Origin: an uncultured archaeon
GTDB taxonomy: Archaea; Micrarchaeota; Micrarchaeia; CABMEP01
Direction of reading: 5' to 3'
NCBI GenBank assembly: GCA_902385155.1
Contig: CABMEP010000044.1
Coordinates: 1-37,938, forward strand
DNA length: 37,938 nt
The notes below the pieces were generated by a model. The model did not search any database, was not told where the DNA came from, and worked only from the letters and a program-made list of their open reading frames with translations. The position numbers and the translations under genes were made by a program. Shown here in pieces: positions 1 through 7,212 of the stretch (positions are counted from its first letter, which is position 1; every line of letters starts with the position of its first letter).

Positions 1-64
1 GAGACACGAATCAGGCGAAATCCACCTAGGCAATCTATTTAAATCGTCAAAATGAACGACAGGT

Positions 65-667
65 ATGAGGGCTGCGATCTACCATCACGCCGAGAAAGGC
101 ACCCCCCCTGAAGAGACAGCCAAGCAGCTCAAAGAAATTGAGGAATACTGCAAGACACGCGGTTTCGAGCTCACTCAGATCTACCGTGATGCCGATGAGG
201 GAGATGGCCGGCAGAGACCAATGTTCGTCCAGTTCATGAAAGATGCCAACCGCAAGAAGTTCGACATTGTTGTAGTCTGGTCATTCAAGAACTTCCGTAA
301 GTCTGCCGGGGCCAGGGACTTAAAGCATGTAGTGGCCTTGAAAGATGCTGGGATTGGATTTGTCAGTTACCAAGAGACTTTCTTTGACACTTTGAACAGT
401 GGGTCAAGCGCGCTGGTGCCAATGATGAGATGGATATCGGAAGATGAGAACAAATTAGTGAGCGACCGCATGAAAACAGGAATCGAAAAGGCGAAGAGGC
501 AGGGAATCAGCGTAGGGAGGCCTAGGATCCAGATAGACACTCAAAAAGCAGTAGAAATGCAGAAACAGGGTATGTCTCTCAGGGAAATCTCCAAGGCGCT
601 AGGGGCGTCAAAGGAGACAGTCAGGCAGGCTTTGATTGGATCCGGCTTACAGACCAAGAAATCATAG
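65..667 (+). CDS. Serine recombinase (resolvase/invertase) family protein, probably catalytically inactive, with C-terminal HTH
   Basis: Resolvase-like pattern: E-helix EDENKLVSDRMKTGIEKAKRQG, hinge GRPRI, Hin-like HTH MSLREISKALGASKETVRQAL. TATA-like tatttaaat about 27 nt upstream of ATG. Catalytic motif YxRVS replaced by YHHAE. Confidence 0.85.
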   Translation: MRAAIYHHAEKGTPPEETAKQLKEIEEYCKTRGFELTQIYRDADEGDGRQRPMFVQFMKDANRKKFDIVVVWSFKNFRKSAGARDLKHVVALKDAGIGFVSYQETFFDTLNSGSSALVPMMRWISEDENKLVSDRMKTGIEKAKRQGISVGRPRIQIDTQKAVEMQKQGMSLREISKALGASKETVRQALIGSGLQTKKS

Positions 668-772
668 GAATATGTTAGAATTTCCAGCAAAATCCCATTT
701 TAGCCATACCTGAACTCAGAAGTTGCTGTCCGTCAAACTCCTCTTTGTTCGTAAGCTACGTTCAAGATTTCG

Positions 773-802
773 TCGCCCCTCTTACGGACGTTTCTGGGGC
801 GA
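773..802. terminator. Stem-loop between convergent genes (tcgcccc ... ggggcga)
   Basis: 7-bp perfect inverted repeat at 773-779 / 796-802 between the convergent ends of the recombinase and HNH genes. Confidence 0.3.
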
Positions 803-810
803 ATAGCTAC

Positions 811-1221
811 CTAGAAACCAAATCCAGGTGAGCGAGGTAGCTTAGGTTGGGGTAATGCAAATGGGTTTGTGTTTCTTACCTTCGCATGTTTCCTTTTCTT
901 TTCAATTTTTTGCACGTTTTCTTTATGTGTTTTCTTCGCATGATGATTTGGGCATAATGCTTGTAAATTCTTCACACTTGTACGGCCGCCCGTATCAACT
1001 CTTTTTATGTGGTCAAAATGAGGGGTAACACCATCGCGATTAAAATGTACTTTACATCCCGGCCAGGCACACTTGTCCTTTTGTCTTTGTAGAACCTCAT
1101 TTTTTTGCGAAGCGGTGGGATTAACTCTTTCATACTGCGTTTTAGATTCGCCCCAAACACTAAGTGGTTTTGTGTTACTCAGACTAAAAGGACTTCTTGC
1201 CATATTCTCACCTTTTAACAA
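811..1221 (-). CDS. HNH endonuclease family protein (start at 1221 or 1203)
   Basis: C-x4-C ... HFDHI...GGRTSVKNLQALCPNHHAKKT HNH signature. Confidence 0.85.
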   Translation of the reverse strand: MLKGENMARSPFSLSNTKPLSVWGESKTQYERVNPTASQKNEVLQRQKDKCAWPGCKVHFNRDGVTPHFDHIKRVDTGGRTSVKNLQALCPNHHAKKTHKENVQKIEKKRKHAKVRNTNPFALPQPKLPRSPGFGF

Positions 1222-1357
1222 ACAAACTGCCCACCAGGATCAAAATACCAAGATACACAACTGGCTGGATATTGACGAGTGCCCCAAGCACGATTACAAC
1301 TATCCCTAATTGAGAGTATACATTCAATTGACTTAGACTAACTTGGTTTTTTGCCAT
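1208..1357 (-). CDS. Small membrane protein, 49 aa (not in supplied ORF list)
   Basis: Manual translation: MAKNQVSLSQLNVYSQLGIVVIVLGALVNIQPVVYLGILILVGSLFVKR*. Two hydrophobic segments; slightly overlaps the HNH start; fills the gap between two array genes. Confidence 0.55.
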   Translation of the reverse strand: MAKNQVSLSQLNVYSQLGIVVIVLGALVNIQPVVYLGILILVGSLFVKR

Positions 1358-1422
1358 AGTTTCATCATCAACATGCCCTATTTTTAATATGTTTCAAACT
1401 CTCTTAGCACTTCCAATACTCT

Positions 1423-1752
1423 CTACTTCTCTTTGAACTCGCGTATGGCGAGTATTAGTAATTCTTTCATTTCACGCATATGGTGCTCCATCCTTGCTTT
1501 TCTAAACTCATAACTGCTGGTGACCAAATCAAACTTTTCATTCTCTCCTTCACTATTGATTTGATCCTCAAGCACTTTACCTCGCCGATATAACACCCAG
1601 TCTTGGTATTCCATTTGTGTAATCTTTTTAGCAACATCATACATCTTTTGGTACGCAGTCGCAGCGTCCTGTTTCTTCAACAGACCAAGGATATCTTTGA
1701 TATCCTTTGAATCGATTTTGATATCAGGTAGATTACCAGTCATTCCAACCAT
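1423..1752 (-). CDS. Hypothetical protein, 109 aa, charged helical
   Basis: ORF bounded by repeat copies on both sides. Confidence 0.65.
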   Translation of the reverse strand: MVGMTGNLPDIKIDSKDIKDILGLLKKQDAATAYQKMYDVAKKITQMEYQDWVLYRRGKVLEDQINSEGENEKFDLVTSSYEFRKARMEHHMREMKELLILAIREFKEK

Positions 1753-1770
1753 CTCTTAGCACTTCTAACA

Positions 1771-2112
1771 TTATTTGCGGTTTAAATATTGTTTAACCGG
1801 ATCTGCCACAGTATTTTCATTGATACCCTTGACACCGTTGGATATACAATATTCTGTTTTGAACCAATCAGATAACTCTTTTTTACCGTGACTCGAATTG
1901 CAACTCCCACAACAAATCGCAACATCCTTCATTTGCAGCCCGTCTTTCCAATAGAACGGCCCATTGGAATTGAAATGTTCAATTGTCGCAGAATCTCTTC
2001 GGTTGCTACGGTCGTACGGATAAATCATTTTTTTATGACAATATACACATCTCTGGTCCCTTTCACGGATTTTTAGCAATTCGTTATCCGGGATTCCAAA
2101 TTTGTTTGACAT
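1771..2112 (-). CDS. HNH-type endonuclease-like protein
   Basis: RDQRCVYCHKKM ... DSATIEHFNSNG ... AICCGSCNSSHGKKEL. Start set at MSNKFGIPDNELL (2112) because the longer ORF start lies inside the upstream gene. Confidence 0.75.
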   Translation of the reverse strand: MSNKFGIPDNELLKIRERDQRCVYCHKKMIYPYDRSNRRDSATIEHFNSNGPFYWKDGLQMKDVAICCGSCNSSHGKKELSDWFKTEYCISNGVKGINENTVADPVKQYLNRK

Positions 2113-2140
2113 AACTAATACACTCTCAGAACTTCCAACA

Positions 2141-2722
2141 CTATTTCGTCTTCGCCATCCCCAGCAGCTCTTTAAGGACAACCGGGAGCTTGGTGACCTC
2201 ATCGCTTCCGCTGAAATGGCCCTTGTCCTTCTCTATTATGATCCTGGCCCCTAACCTATTCTTGTAAGTCTCCGCGTTCTCAAGAGGGACATAAGGGTCA
2301 TTGTTGGAGAACACCGCCACGAAGTTGCGGGTGGTCTTCCTTATCCTGTCAAAGTCGATCGGAGTCTCGAACCATGGCTTCACTATCTTCCTCTCCTCTT
2401 TCGTCCGGGTGGCCATGGGAGTCAATGAGACCCATCCGGCCACGAATACCGCCCCGCCTATCTTCGCATCTACAGTCTGTAGGTATCTGAGCACAGCCTG
2501 GCATCCGATGCTATGCCCCACAAAAAACGTGTCCTTGTCCGCCTTTTTCACGACGCCAGCGAGGAAAGAGACCCATTTCCCTATGTCCGGCGCCTCGGAT
2601 TCAGGCATTGATGGGACTTCCACAATGTACCCCTTGGCCTCCAGCTCCTTCTTGAGCCACGGGAACCATCCCTCTTCGGGATATCCTTCCCATCCATGGA
2701 TTATGAAGACGCGTTTCGGCAT
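2141..2722 (-). CDS. RBBP9/YdeN-like serine hydrolase (alpha/beta fold)
   Basis: MPKRVFIIHGWEG..., nucleophile elbow GHSIGC, SNNDPYVP and GHF motifs. Confidence 0.85.
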   Translation of the reverse strand: MPKRVFIIHGWEGYPEEGWFPWLKKELEAKGYIVEVPSMPESEAPDIGKWVSFLAGVVKKADKDTFFVGHSIGCQAVLRYLQTVDAKIGGAVFVAGWVSLTPMATRTKEERKIVKPWFETPIDFDRIRKTTRNFVAVFSNNDPYVPLENAETYKNRLGARIIIEKDKGHFSGSDEVTKLPVVLKELLGMAKTK

Positions 2723-2752
2723 TTTACAAACTTTTTATTAGCACTTCCAACA

Positions 2753-3646
2753 CTATCTTGTCTTCAGGTATCTTCCGTACTCCTTGATGTATCTCTTGAA
2801 GAACCACTGGAGGAATATCAGGTCGTTGCCCTTCACCTGCGACCTCTCCAGCGAAGTGTAGTAGCTGCTCCTCTTCGAAGACGGTATGTTAAGCATAGGG
2901 AATCCATGCCTGTTCAGGACGAAATTCATCAGCAACCTGCTCATCCTGCCGTTACCATCTCCGAACGGATGTATAGTGACCAGTTTCAGATGGATGAGCG
3001 CCGCTAGTTCAATCGGATGCGTTCTCGCCTTGCTCTTGTCATACCATCTGAAAAGCTCCTTCAGCAGGACAGGCACTTCAGCCGGAGAAGGCGGCATGAA
3101 CTTACTGCCGGTTATCCCTACCTGATGTTCCCTTATCCTGCCTGCGATGTCTGGTTTCGTGCCACTGAATAACATATCGTGCCAAAAGAGAAGAATCTGG
3201 AGAGAGAGATCCTTCTTGTAATCCAGTATCTCGTAGAAAACCTTCCTGTGGGCTTCCGCCTCTTTTATATCGTCCAGCGGTTTCGATTTCGGAGTGGTTC
3301 CTCGCTCTAGCAGGTCCGCGGTCTCCCTGTAGGTGAGTTTCGAGCCCTCTATCCTGTTCGTATCATAGGTGAACTTGATCATGAAATGCTCTAGTTCTTT
3401 GTTCTTGGAGGAGACGGGCATCCCCTTCTGCTCCCTTTCGTATCCCCGCTTGATCCCATCGAGCTGCATGAACCACCTGTCCTTGTAGATGTGGTAGATG
3501 AACTCGCGCTGCAGCTCGGCGATGTTCTTCGGGACAGTCTTCCCAAGATATAGCTCCTTCTTTTGCACTTTCCCTTTCTCCCTTATGCTGTGCTCCAGGT
3601 AGTAGTACTCTTGGCTCCCGATAACGCGTTTCTTTATGGATACCAT
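2753..3646 (-). CDS. Fic family protein
   Basis: Fic motif HPFGDGNGRMSR; upstream inhibitory-type motif TNRIEG ([ST]xxxE[GN]). Confidence 0.9.
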   Translation of the reverse strand: MVSIKKRVIGSQEYYYLEHSIREKGKVQKKELYLGKTVPKNIAELQREFIYHIYKDRWFMQLDGIKRGYEREQKGMPVSSKNKELEHFMIKFTYDTNRIEGSKLTYRETADLLERGTTPKSKPLDDIKEAEAHRKVFYEILDYKKDLSLQILLFWHDMLFSGTKPDIAGRIREHQVGITGSKFMPPSPAEVPVLLKELFRWYDKSKARTHPIELAALIHLKLVTIHPFGDGNGRMSRLLMNFVLNRHGFPMLNIPSSKRSSYYTSLERSQVKGNDLIFLQWFFKRYIKEYGRYLKTR

Positions 3647-3655
3647 GGAAATCTT

Positions 3656-3705
3656 TACCCCTACATATTTATAAAATTAACCATTTTAGATGAAATGTAG
3701 AGGTA
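3656..3705. promoter_or_regulatory. Inverted repeat flanking the TATA region of the minus-strand fic gene
   Basis: Arms tacccctacat (3656-3666) and atgtagaggta (3695-3705), 10/11 complementary, enclosing tttataaaa just upstream of the start at 3646. Confidence 0.5.
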
Positions 3706-3758
3706 AGACAAATGGATCAAGTCGGCTCTCTCTTAGCACTTCCAACACTTTCTCTGAT

Positions 3759-4160
3759 TCAGCCCTTTGATGGCCTGCTCTTCGCTATCCTCACGCTCGC
3801 TTTCACGAGCCTCTTCACCAATGATACCGGGATCCTCTCGTCCAGCGGAATCTGCACGGATGCCTTCGTGGTGATATACTTCGCGAGCTCATCCTTGTGG
3901 TCCTCTATCGTCGGGGGCGGGAACAGGAGCACTATGTACGATTTCCGGAGACCGAACCAGGCGAACATCCCGTTGTAGTAATAACCTGGATAGGAATACC
4001 CCGGTGTTTGAAAATAAGCCATGGTCTCTATCGCTCCGGGCGCCGCTTCCTTTATTGCCGCCCTGATCGTCTTCAGATTGATCTGGACATCCTTCGGGCA
4101 CTTCGCTATGTAGGCGTCCACGTCTTTGGATCCGGACTCCTTGGATATGCGTTTGGCCAT
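3759..4160 (-). CDS. DUF1801 / YdhG-like protein
   Basis: VDAYIAKCPKDVQINLKTIRAAIKEAAPGAIETMAYFQTPGYSY...GMFAWFGLRKSYIVLLFPPP. Confidence 0.7.
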   Translation of the reverse strand: MAKRISKESGSKDVDAYIAKCPKDVQINLKTIRAAIKEAAPGAIETMAYFQTPGYSYPGYYYNGMFAWFGLRKSYIVLLFPPPTIEDHKDELAKYITTKASVQIPLDERIPVSLVKRLVKASVRIAKSRPSKG

Positions 4161-4206
4161 GTTTTCCCTTCTTATGCTTCAATCACAACAGCATCCCTAA
4201 CTCGTT

Positions 4207-4572
4207 CTATCTCTTCTCCTCGTTCATCCTCGCTTTCTCTTTCAGCATCCTCTTCATGATCGTGACGGGCGCCTTCTGGTCAAACCTGATCTGTATTGTC
4301 TTGTTTCCTGTCTTGTATCCTTTTTCCGCGAGCGCCTTGCGGTCCTTGCTCTTGAGGTGGAACGCCAGGCCGAAGTCGACGTGATCCTTCAATGCGACGA
4401 AACCAGCGAGAAGGCCGTGGTACTTGTAGAATGGGATGCCCCAGCTTATGCTCTCCTCCGCGCCCGGGACTGCTGATCTTATCATCTTCCTGACCTCCTT
4501 AAGTTTCGGGCGCGCCTCCTTCGGCATGCTGGCGATGTACTCATTGACGTTCTTCGCTTTGTAGTTCTGCAT
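4207..4572 (-). CDS. DUF1801-like protein
   Basis: VNEYIASMPKEARPKLKEVRKMIRSAVPGAEESISWGIPFYKYHGLLAGFVALKDHVDFG. Confidence 0.75.
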   Translation of the reverse strand: MQNYKAKNVNEYIASMPKEARPKLKEVRKMIRSAVPGAEESISWGIPFYKYHGLLAGFVALKDHVDFGLAFHLKSKDRKALAEKGYKTGNKTIQIRFDQKAPVTIMKRMLKEKARMNEEKR

Positions 4573-4609
4573 ATCTCCCTCCTTTAGCTGGAGAGATGGG
4601 AATAAAAAG

Positions 4610-4690
4610 TAAAAGGAGAGGGCTTACGCCCTCTTCCCGAAGCCGGAACCCAGGTTCCGGCGGCCTCCCGACCGTCCTCGCGGATCCGAA
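4610..4690. other. GC-rich tandem hairpin element in a divergent intergenic region (possible structured RNA or terminator)
   Basis: agagggc-ttac-gccctct and gccggaac-ccag-gttccggc are perfect inverted repeats in tandem; read on the minus strand the first hairpin is followed by ccttttacttttta. Confidence 0.45.
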
Positions 4691-4723
4691 GCAAAAGCAC
4701 AAAATAGATTCTTTTTTGACTAG

Positions 4724-4808
4724 TATCTTACATTTATTATGCTTTTTGTGTTATAAACTATATCGTCGTTATTTTTAGGCATACATTAAGAACAGAAAAT
4801 GTAAGATA
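4724..4808. promoter_or_regulatory. 12-bp perfect inverted repeat upstream of the plus-strand fic gene
   Basis: tatcttacattt (4724-4735) / aaatgtaagata (4797-4808); the right arm lies next to TATA-like ttaataaa (4811-4818) about 27 nt before ATG 4841. Confidence 0.5.
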
Positions 4809-4840
4809 AGTTAATAAAGGTCATCGCACAATATATTATT

Positions 4841-5812
4841 ATGGGGATAAGGAAAAAGACAGTGAACGGTCAGGAATACTACTATCTGGAGGAAACAATA
4901 AGGCTAGAGACGCCCAAAGTCTATTCGCTGTTCCTTGGGAAAAGGATACCTCCGAAGCGCACGCTTGAGGAGAAGAGAAAAGAGCTCCTGGAAAAGATCT
5001 ACGCGAATCTGCTGGACAATGCCGAGCGCAGGTACCTGACAAAAGAGCAACTGATAGAGGTGGAGAAGCAGAGAAGGAGGTATCTCCAGAGAGTGAAGGG
5101 ACTAGGCAAGGCGAAACAGGAGGAGAAGGAAGAGATAGACACCGTGAATTTCGTCTACACCACCCTGACCACCGAGGGTGTTCCCGTAACAAGGGAAGAC
5201 GCCGACCTGGCCTACCGGTTCGCCGGAAAGAACGTGAGGGGGATCAGAGACGAGAACCTGAACGTTGCGCTTGACATGATAAACGGGCTGAGATACCTGA
5301 AGGAAAGCAAAAAGGGGATTTCAAGAGGGTTCATACTAGACCTTCATAAAATCATTATGGAGGCGTACAAAGACAAGAATCCTGGGAAGTTCAGAACTAA
5401 ACAAGCCTACATATACCTCAAGAGCCACGAGAGGGCCGAAGAGATAAGGTTCAGGCCCCCTGCTCCAAGCAAGATAGAAGGCAAGATCGCCGAGCTCGTC
5501 GAATGGTACAATCTGAATATGGGGAAGCTCAACGCGGTGGAGTTGGCCGCGCTGCTGCACCTCCGCTTGTACATGATCCATCCGTTCGATGACGGGAACA
5601 AGAGGATGTCCCGCCTGCTCTTCAACAAGGCGTTCTTCGATTCCGGCTACCCGATGCTGAACATATCGAAGGAGACCCAGAGCTATTTCGATGCGCTGAT
5701 CAGATCCGCCGAGAAAGAGGATGAGAAACCGTTCGTGCTGTTCGTCGCGGAGCAGCTCATAGCGTACATGCGCGCTAGATTCAACAAAGGAGCGCGCACA
5801 GCCGGTTCTTGA
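4841..5812 (+). CDS. Fic/Doc family protein
   Basis: HPFDDGNKRMSR motif; N-terminal TLTTEG inhibitory-type motif. N-terminus resembles the 2753..3646 product (QEYYYLE...LFLGKRIP vs QEYYYLE...LYLGKTVP). Confidence 0.9.
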   Translation: MGIRKKTVNGQEYYYLEETIRLETPKVYSLFLGKRIPPKRTLEEKRKELLEKIYANLLDNAERRYLTKEQLIEVEKQRRRYLQRVKGLGKAKQEEKEEIDTVNFVYTTLTTEGVPVTREDADLAYRFAGKNVRGIRDENLNVALDMINGLRYLKESKKGISRGFILDLHKIIMEAYKDKNPGKFRTKQAYIYLKSHERAEEIRFRPPAPSKIEGKIAELVEWYNLNMGKLNAVELAALLHLRLYMIHPFDDGNKRMSRLLFNKAFFDSGYPMLNISKETQSYFDALIRSAEKEDEKPFVLFVAEQLIAYMRARFNKGARTAGS

Positions 5813-5847
5813 ACACCCCCGCTCGCAACGCTTCCAACACTTCCTAT

Positions 5848-5883
5848 TGTAGTTAACAAAAATCAATAGTTTTGTTAACTACA
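5848..5883. repeat. 14-bp perfect inverted repeat, 8-nt spacer
   Basis: tgtagttaacaaaa-atcaatag-ttttgttaactaca. Confidence 0.7.
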
Positions 5884-5927
5884 CAGAAAGCGGCGCTTCA
5901 TCCGAACCAGCTCTCTCAGCATTAATG

Positions 5928-6522
5928 CTATCTCGTCTTCGCCAGCCCGTACTCCGTCTTCCTCTCCTTGACGTACTTCTCGAACAGCCCCTTCGCCGTC
6001 TTCGTGGAGAATGGCCTGTCTTTCAGCTTGCTGTCGGTCTCCAGGTAATTGATCATCTCGGCCGGCCCCTTGTTCAGGATCTTCATCAAGGCGGGGAATC
6101 CTTCCTTCGTGGCCATCCACGCGAAGTCGAGGTCATTGAATGTCCCAAGGACCCTATCCCCTGTATAGATATTGTTCTCTCCGAACGCCCAGTTGTCGTG
6201 GACCGAGACGTACTTGACGATCTGTATGACCTTCTCTCTCGGGTAGCCGACCGTCTCCAATGTCTGCCCCGCGATCCTCGCGCCGGCTTCCATGTGCGCC
6301 TTCCTGAGATCGAGATTGAACGGATTCCCCTTCGGCACCGCCGAATAGCCGACATCATGAAGTATGACCAAAGGGAGCAGCAGGGAGTCGTCGATCTTCT
6401 CCTTCCTGCAGACCAGCATGGCGTCCTTCATCATCCACTCTATATGGGCGATGTCCATCGGGCGGCCCTTCTCGTAGTACGGCTTTGCAAGGTCCCATAT
6501 CTTCCTGTAGATTGTGTTCATG
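5928..6522 (-). CDS. HD-domain protein
   Basis: MNTIYRKIWDLAKPYYEKGRPMDIAHIEWM...PLVILHDVGY...VSVHDNWAFGE. Start placed at 6522. Confidence 0.75.
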
Positions 6523-6545
6523 ATCAACTCTCTTAGCATTTTCAA

Positions 6546-6965
6546 CTATTTTTTCTTCAGCTTTGGAAAATGCTTGTTCTTTGCTCCGCAATTCAAGCAA
6601 ACATCCCTATGGACGCACAGCAGATGCCCGCATTCGGGGCATTTCCACTTGATTCCTTGTTTCTTGACAAATGACGCCATTCCGATCCTGCTGATAGCCC
6701 GCAGGTTCTGGATCGGGCTCTCCCCGTACTTCGTAGTGTATCTTTTATCTAAATCCTTGATCCTCTTGCAAGGGAATCTGCTGCATGAAATGCACAATCT
6801 CCTGCTGTTTCCCTTTTTTTCTGGACACATCGTTATGCTGCACACCTTGCAATGATTAAGCTTGGACCCCGTTCTATTGCATCCCGCGCATGTGTTCTTC
6901 TCACGCTGAAAACCCAAGCAGAGGTCACAGATCACCCCGCAGGGCGCAATGCTTTTCACATCCAT
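6546..6965 (-). CDS. DUF3795-like Cys-rich protein with C-terminal zinc ribbon
   Basis: APCGVICDLCLGFQREKNTCAGC...CSRFPCKRIKDLDKRY; WKCPECGHLLCVHRDVCLNCG. Confidence 0.75.
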   Translation of the reverse strand: MDVKSIAPCGVICDLCLGFQREKNTCAGCNRTGSKLNHCKVCSITMCPEKKGNSRRLCISCSRFPCKRIKDLDKRYTTKYGESPIQNLRAISRIGMASFVKKQGIKWKCPECGHLLCVHRDVCLNCGAKNKHFPKLKKK

Positions 6966-6999
6966 GGATTACACTTCCAACTCTCTTAGCATTCCAATA

Positions 7000-7191
7000 C
7001 TATTTCAGCAGCCTGAACCTCGACGCCCCGATGGATACCACGCCCAGTATGCCCAGCACGATCGGGAATGCGCTATCGCTCATGAAATTCCCCAGCATCA
7101 TTGCCGCCGCGAATATGACGAGCGCTATCCCGATGTGGAACATGGTCCTGTTGCCTTTCGGTTCTCTCTTCGATGTTTTCTCCATATGCAT
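7000..7191 (-). CDS. Small two-TM membrane protein, 63 aa
   Basis: MFHIGIALVIFAAAMMLGNFMSDSAFPIVLGILGVVSIGASRFRLLK; bounded by repeat-like junctions. Confidence 0.6.
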   Translation of the reverse strand: MHMEKTSKREPKGNRTMFHIGIALVIFAAAMMLGNFMSDSAFPIVLGILGVVSIGASRFRLLK

Positions 7192-7212
7192 CCCTCTTGC
7201 CTCCAGCGCGGT

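Larger units (their letters stand above)
1399..7010 (-). repeat. Family of short intergenic repeats fixed to gene 3' ends (about TGTTGGAAGTGCTAAGAGAG, coding strand)
   Basis: Clear copies at about 1399-1420, 1752-1770, 2122-2155, 2734-2767, 3726-3754, 5911-5944, 6528-6560, 6981-7010; degenerate copies near 4190-4212, 5823-5843, 7186-7214. Confidence 0.8.

Noticed and set aside
4596-4778. 60-aa ORF through the hairpin element
   Set aside because: Reads through palindromes into an AT-rich region; no family resemblance, and structure explains the sequence better.
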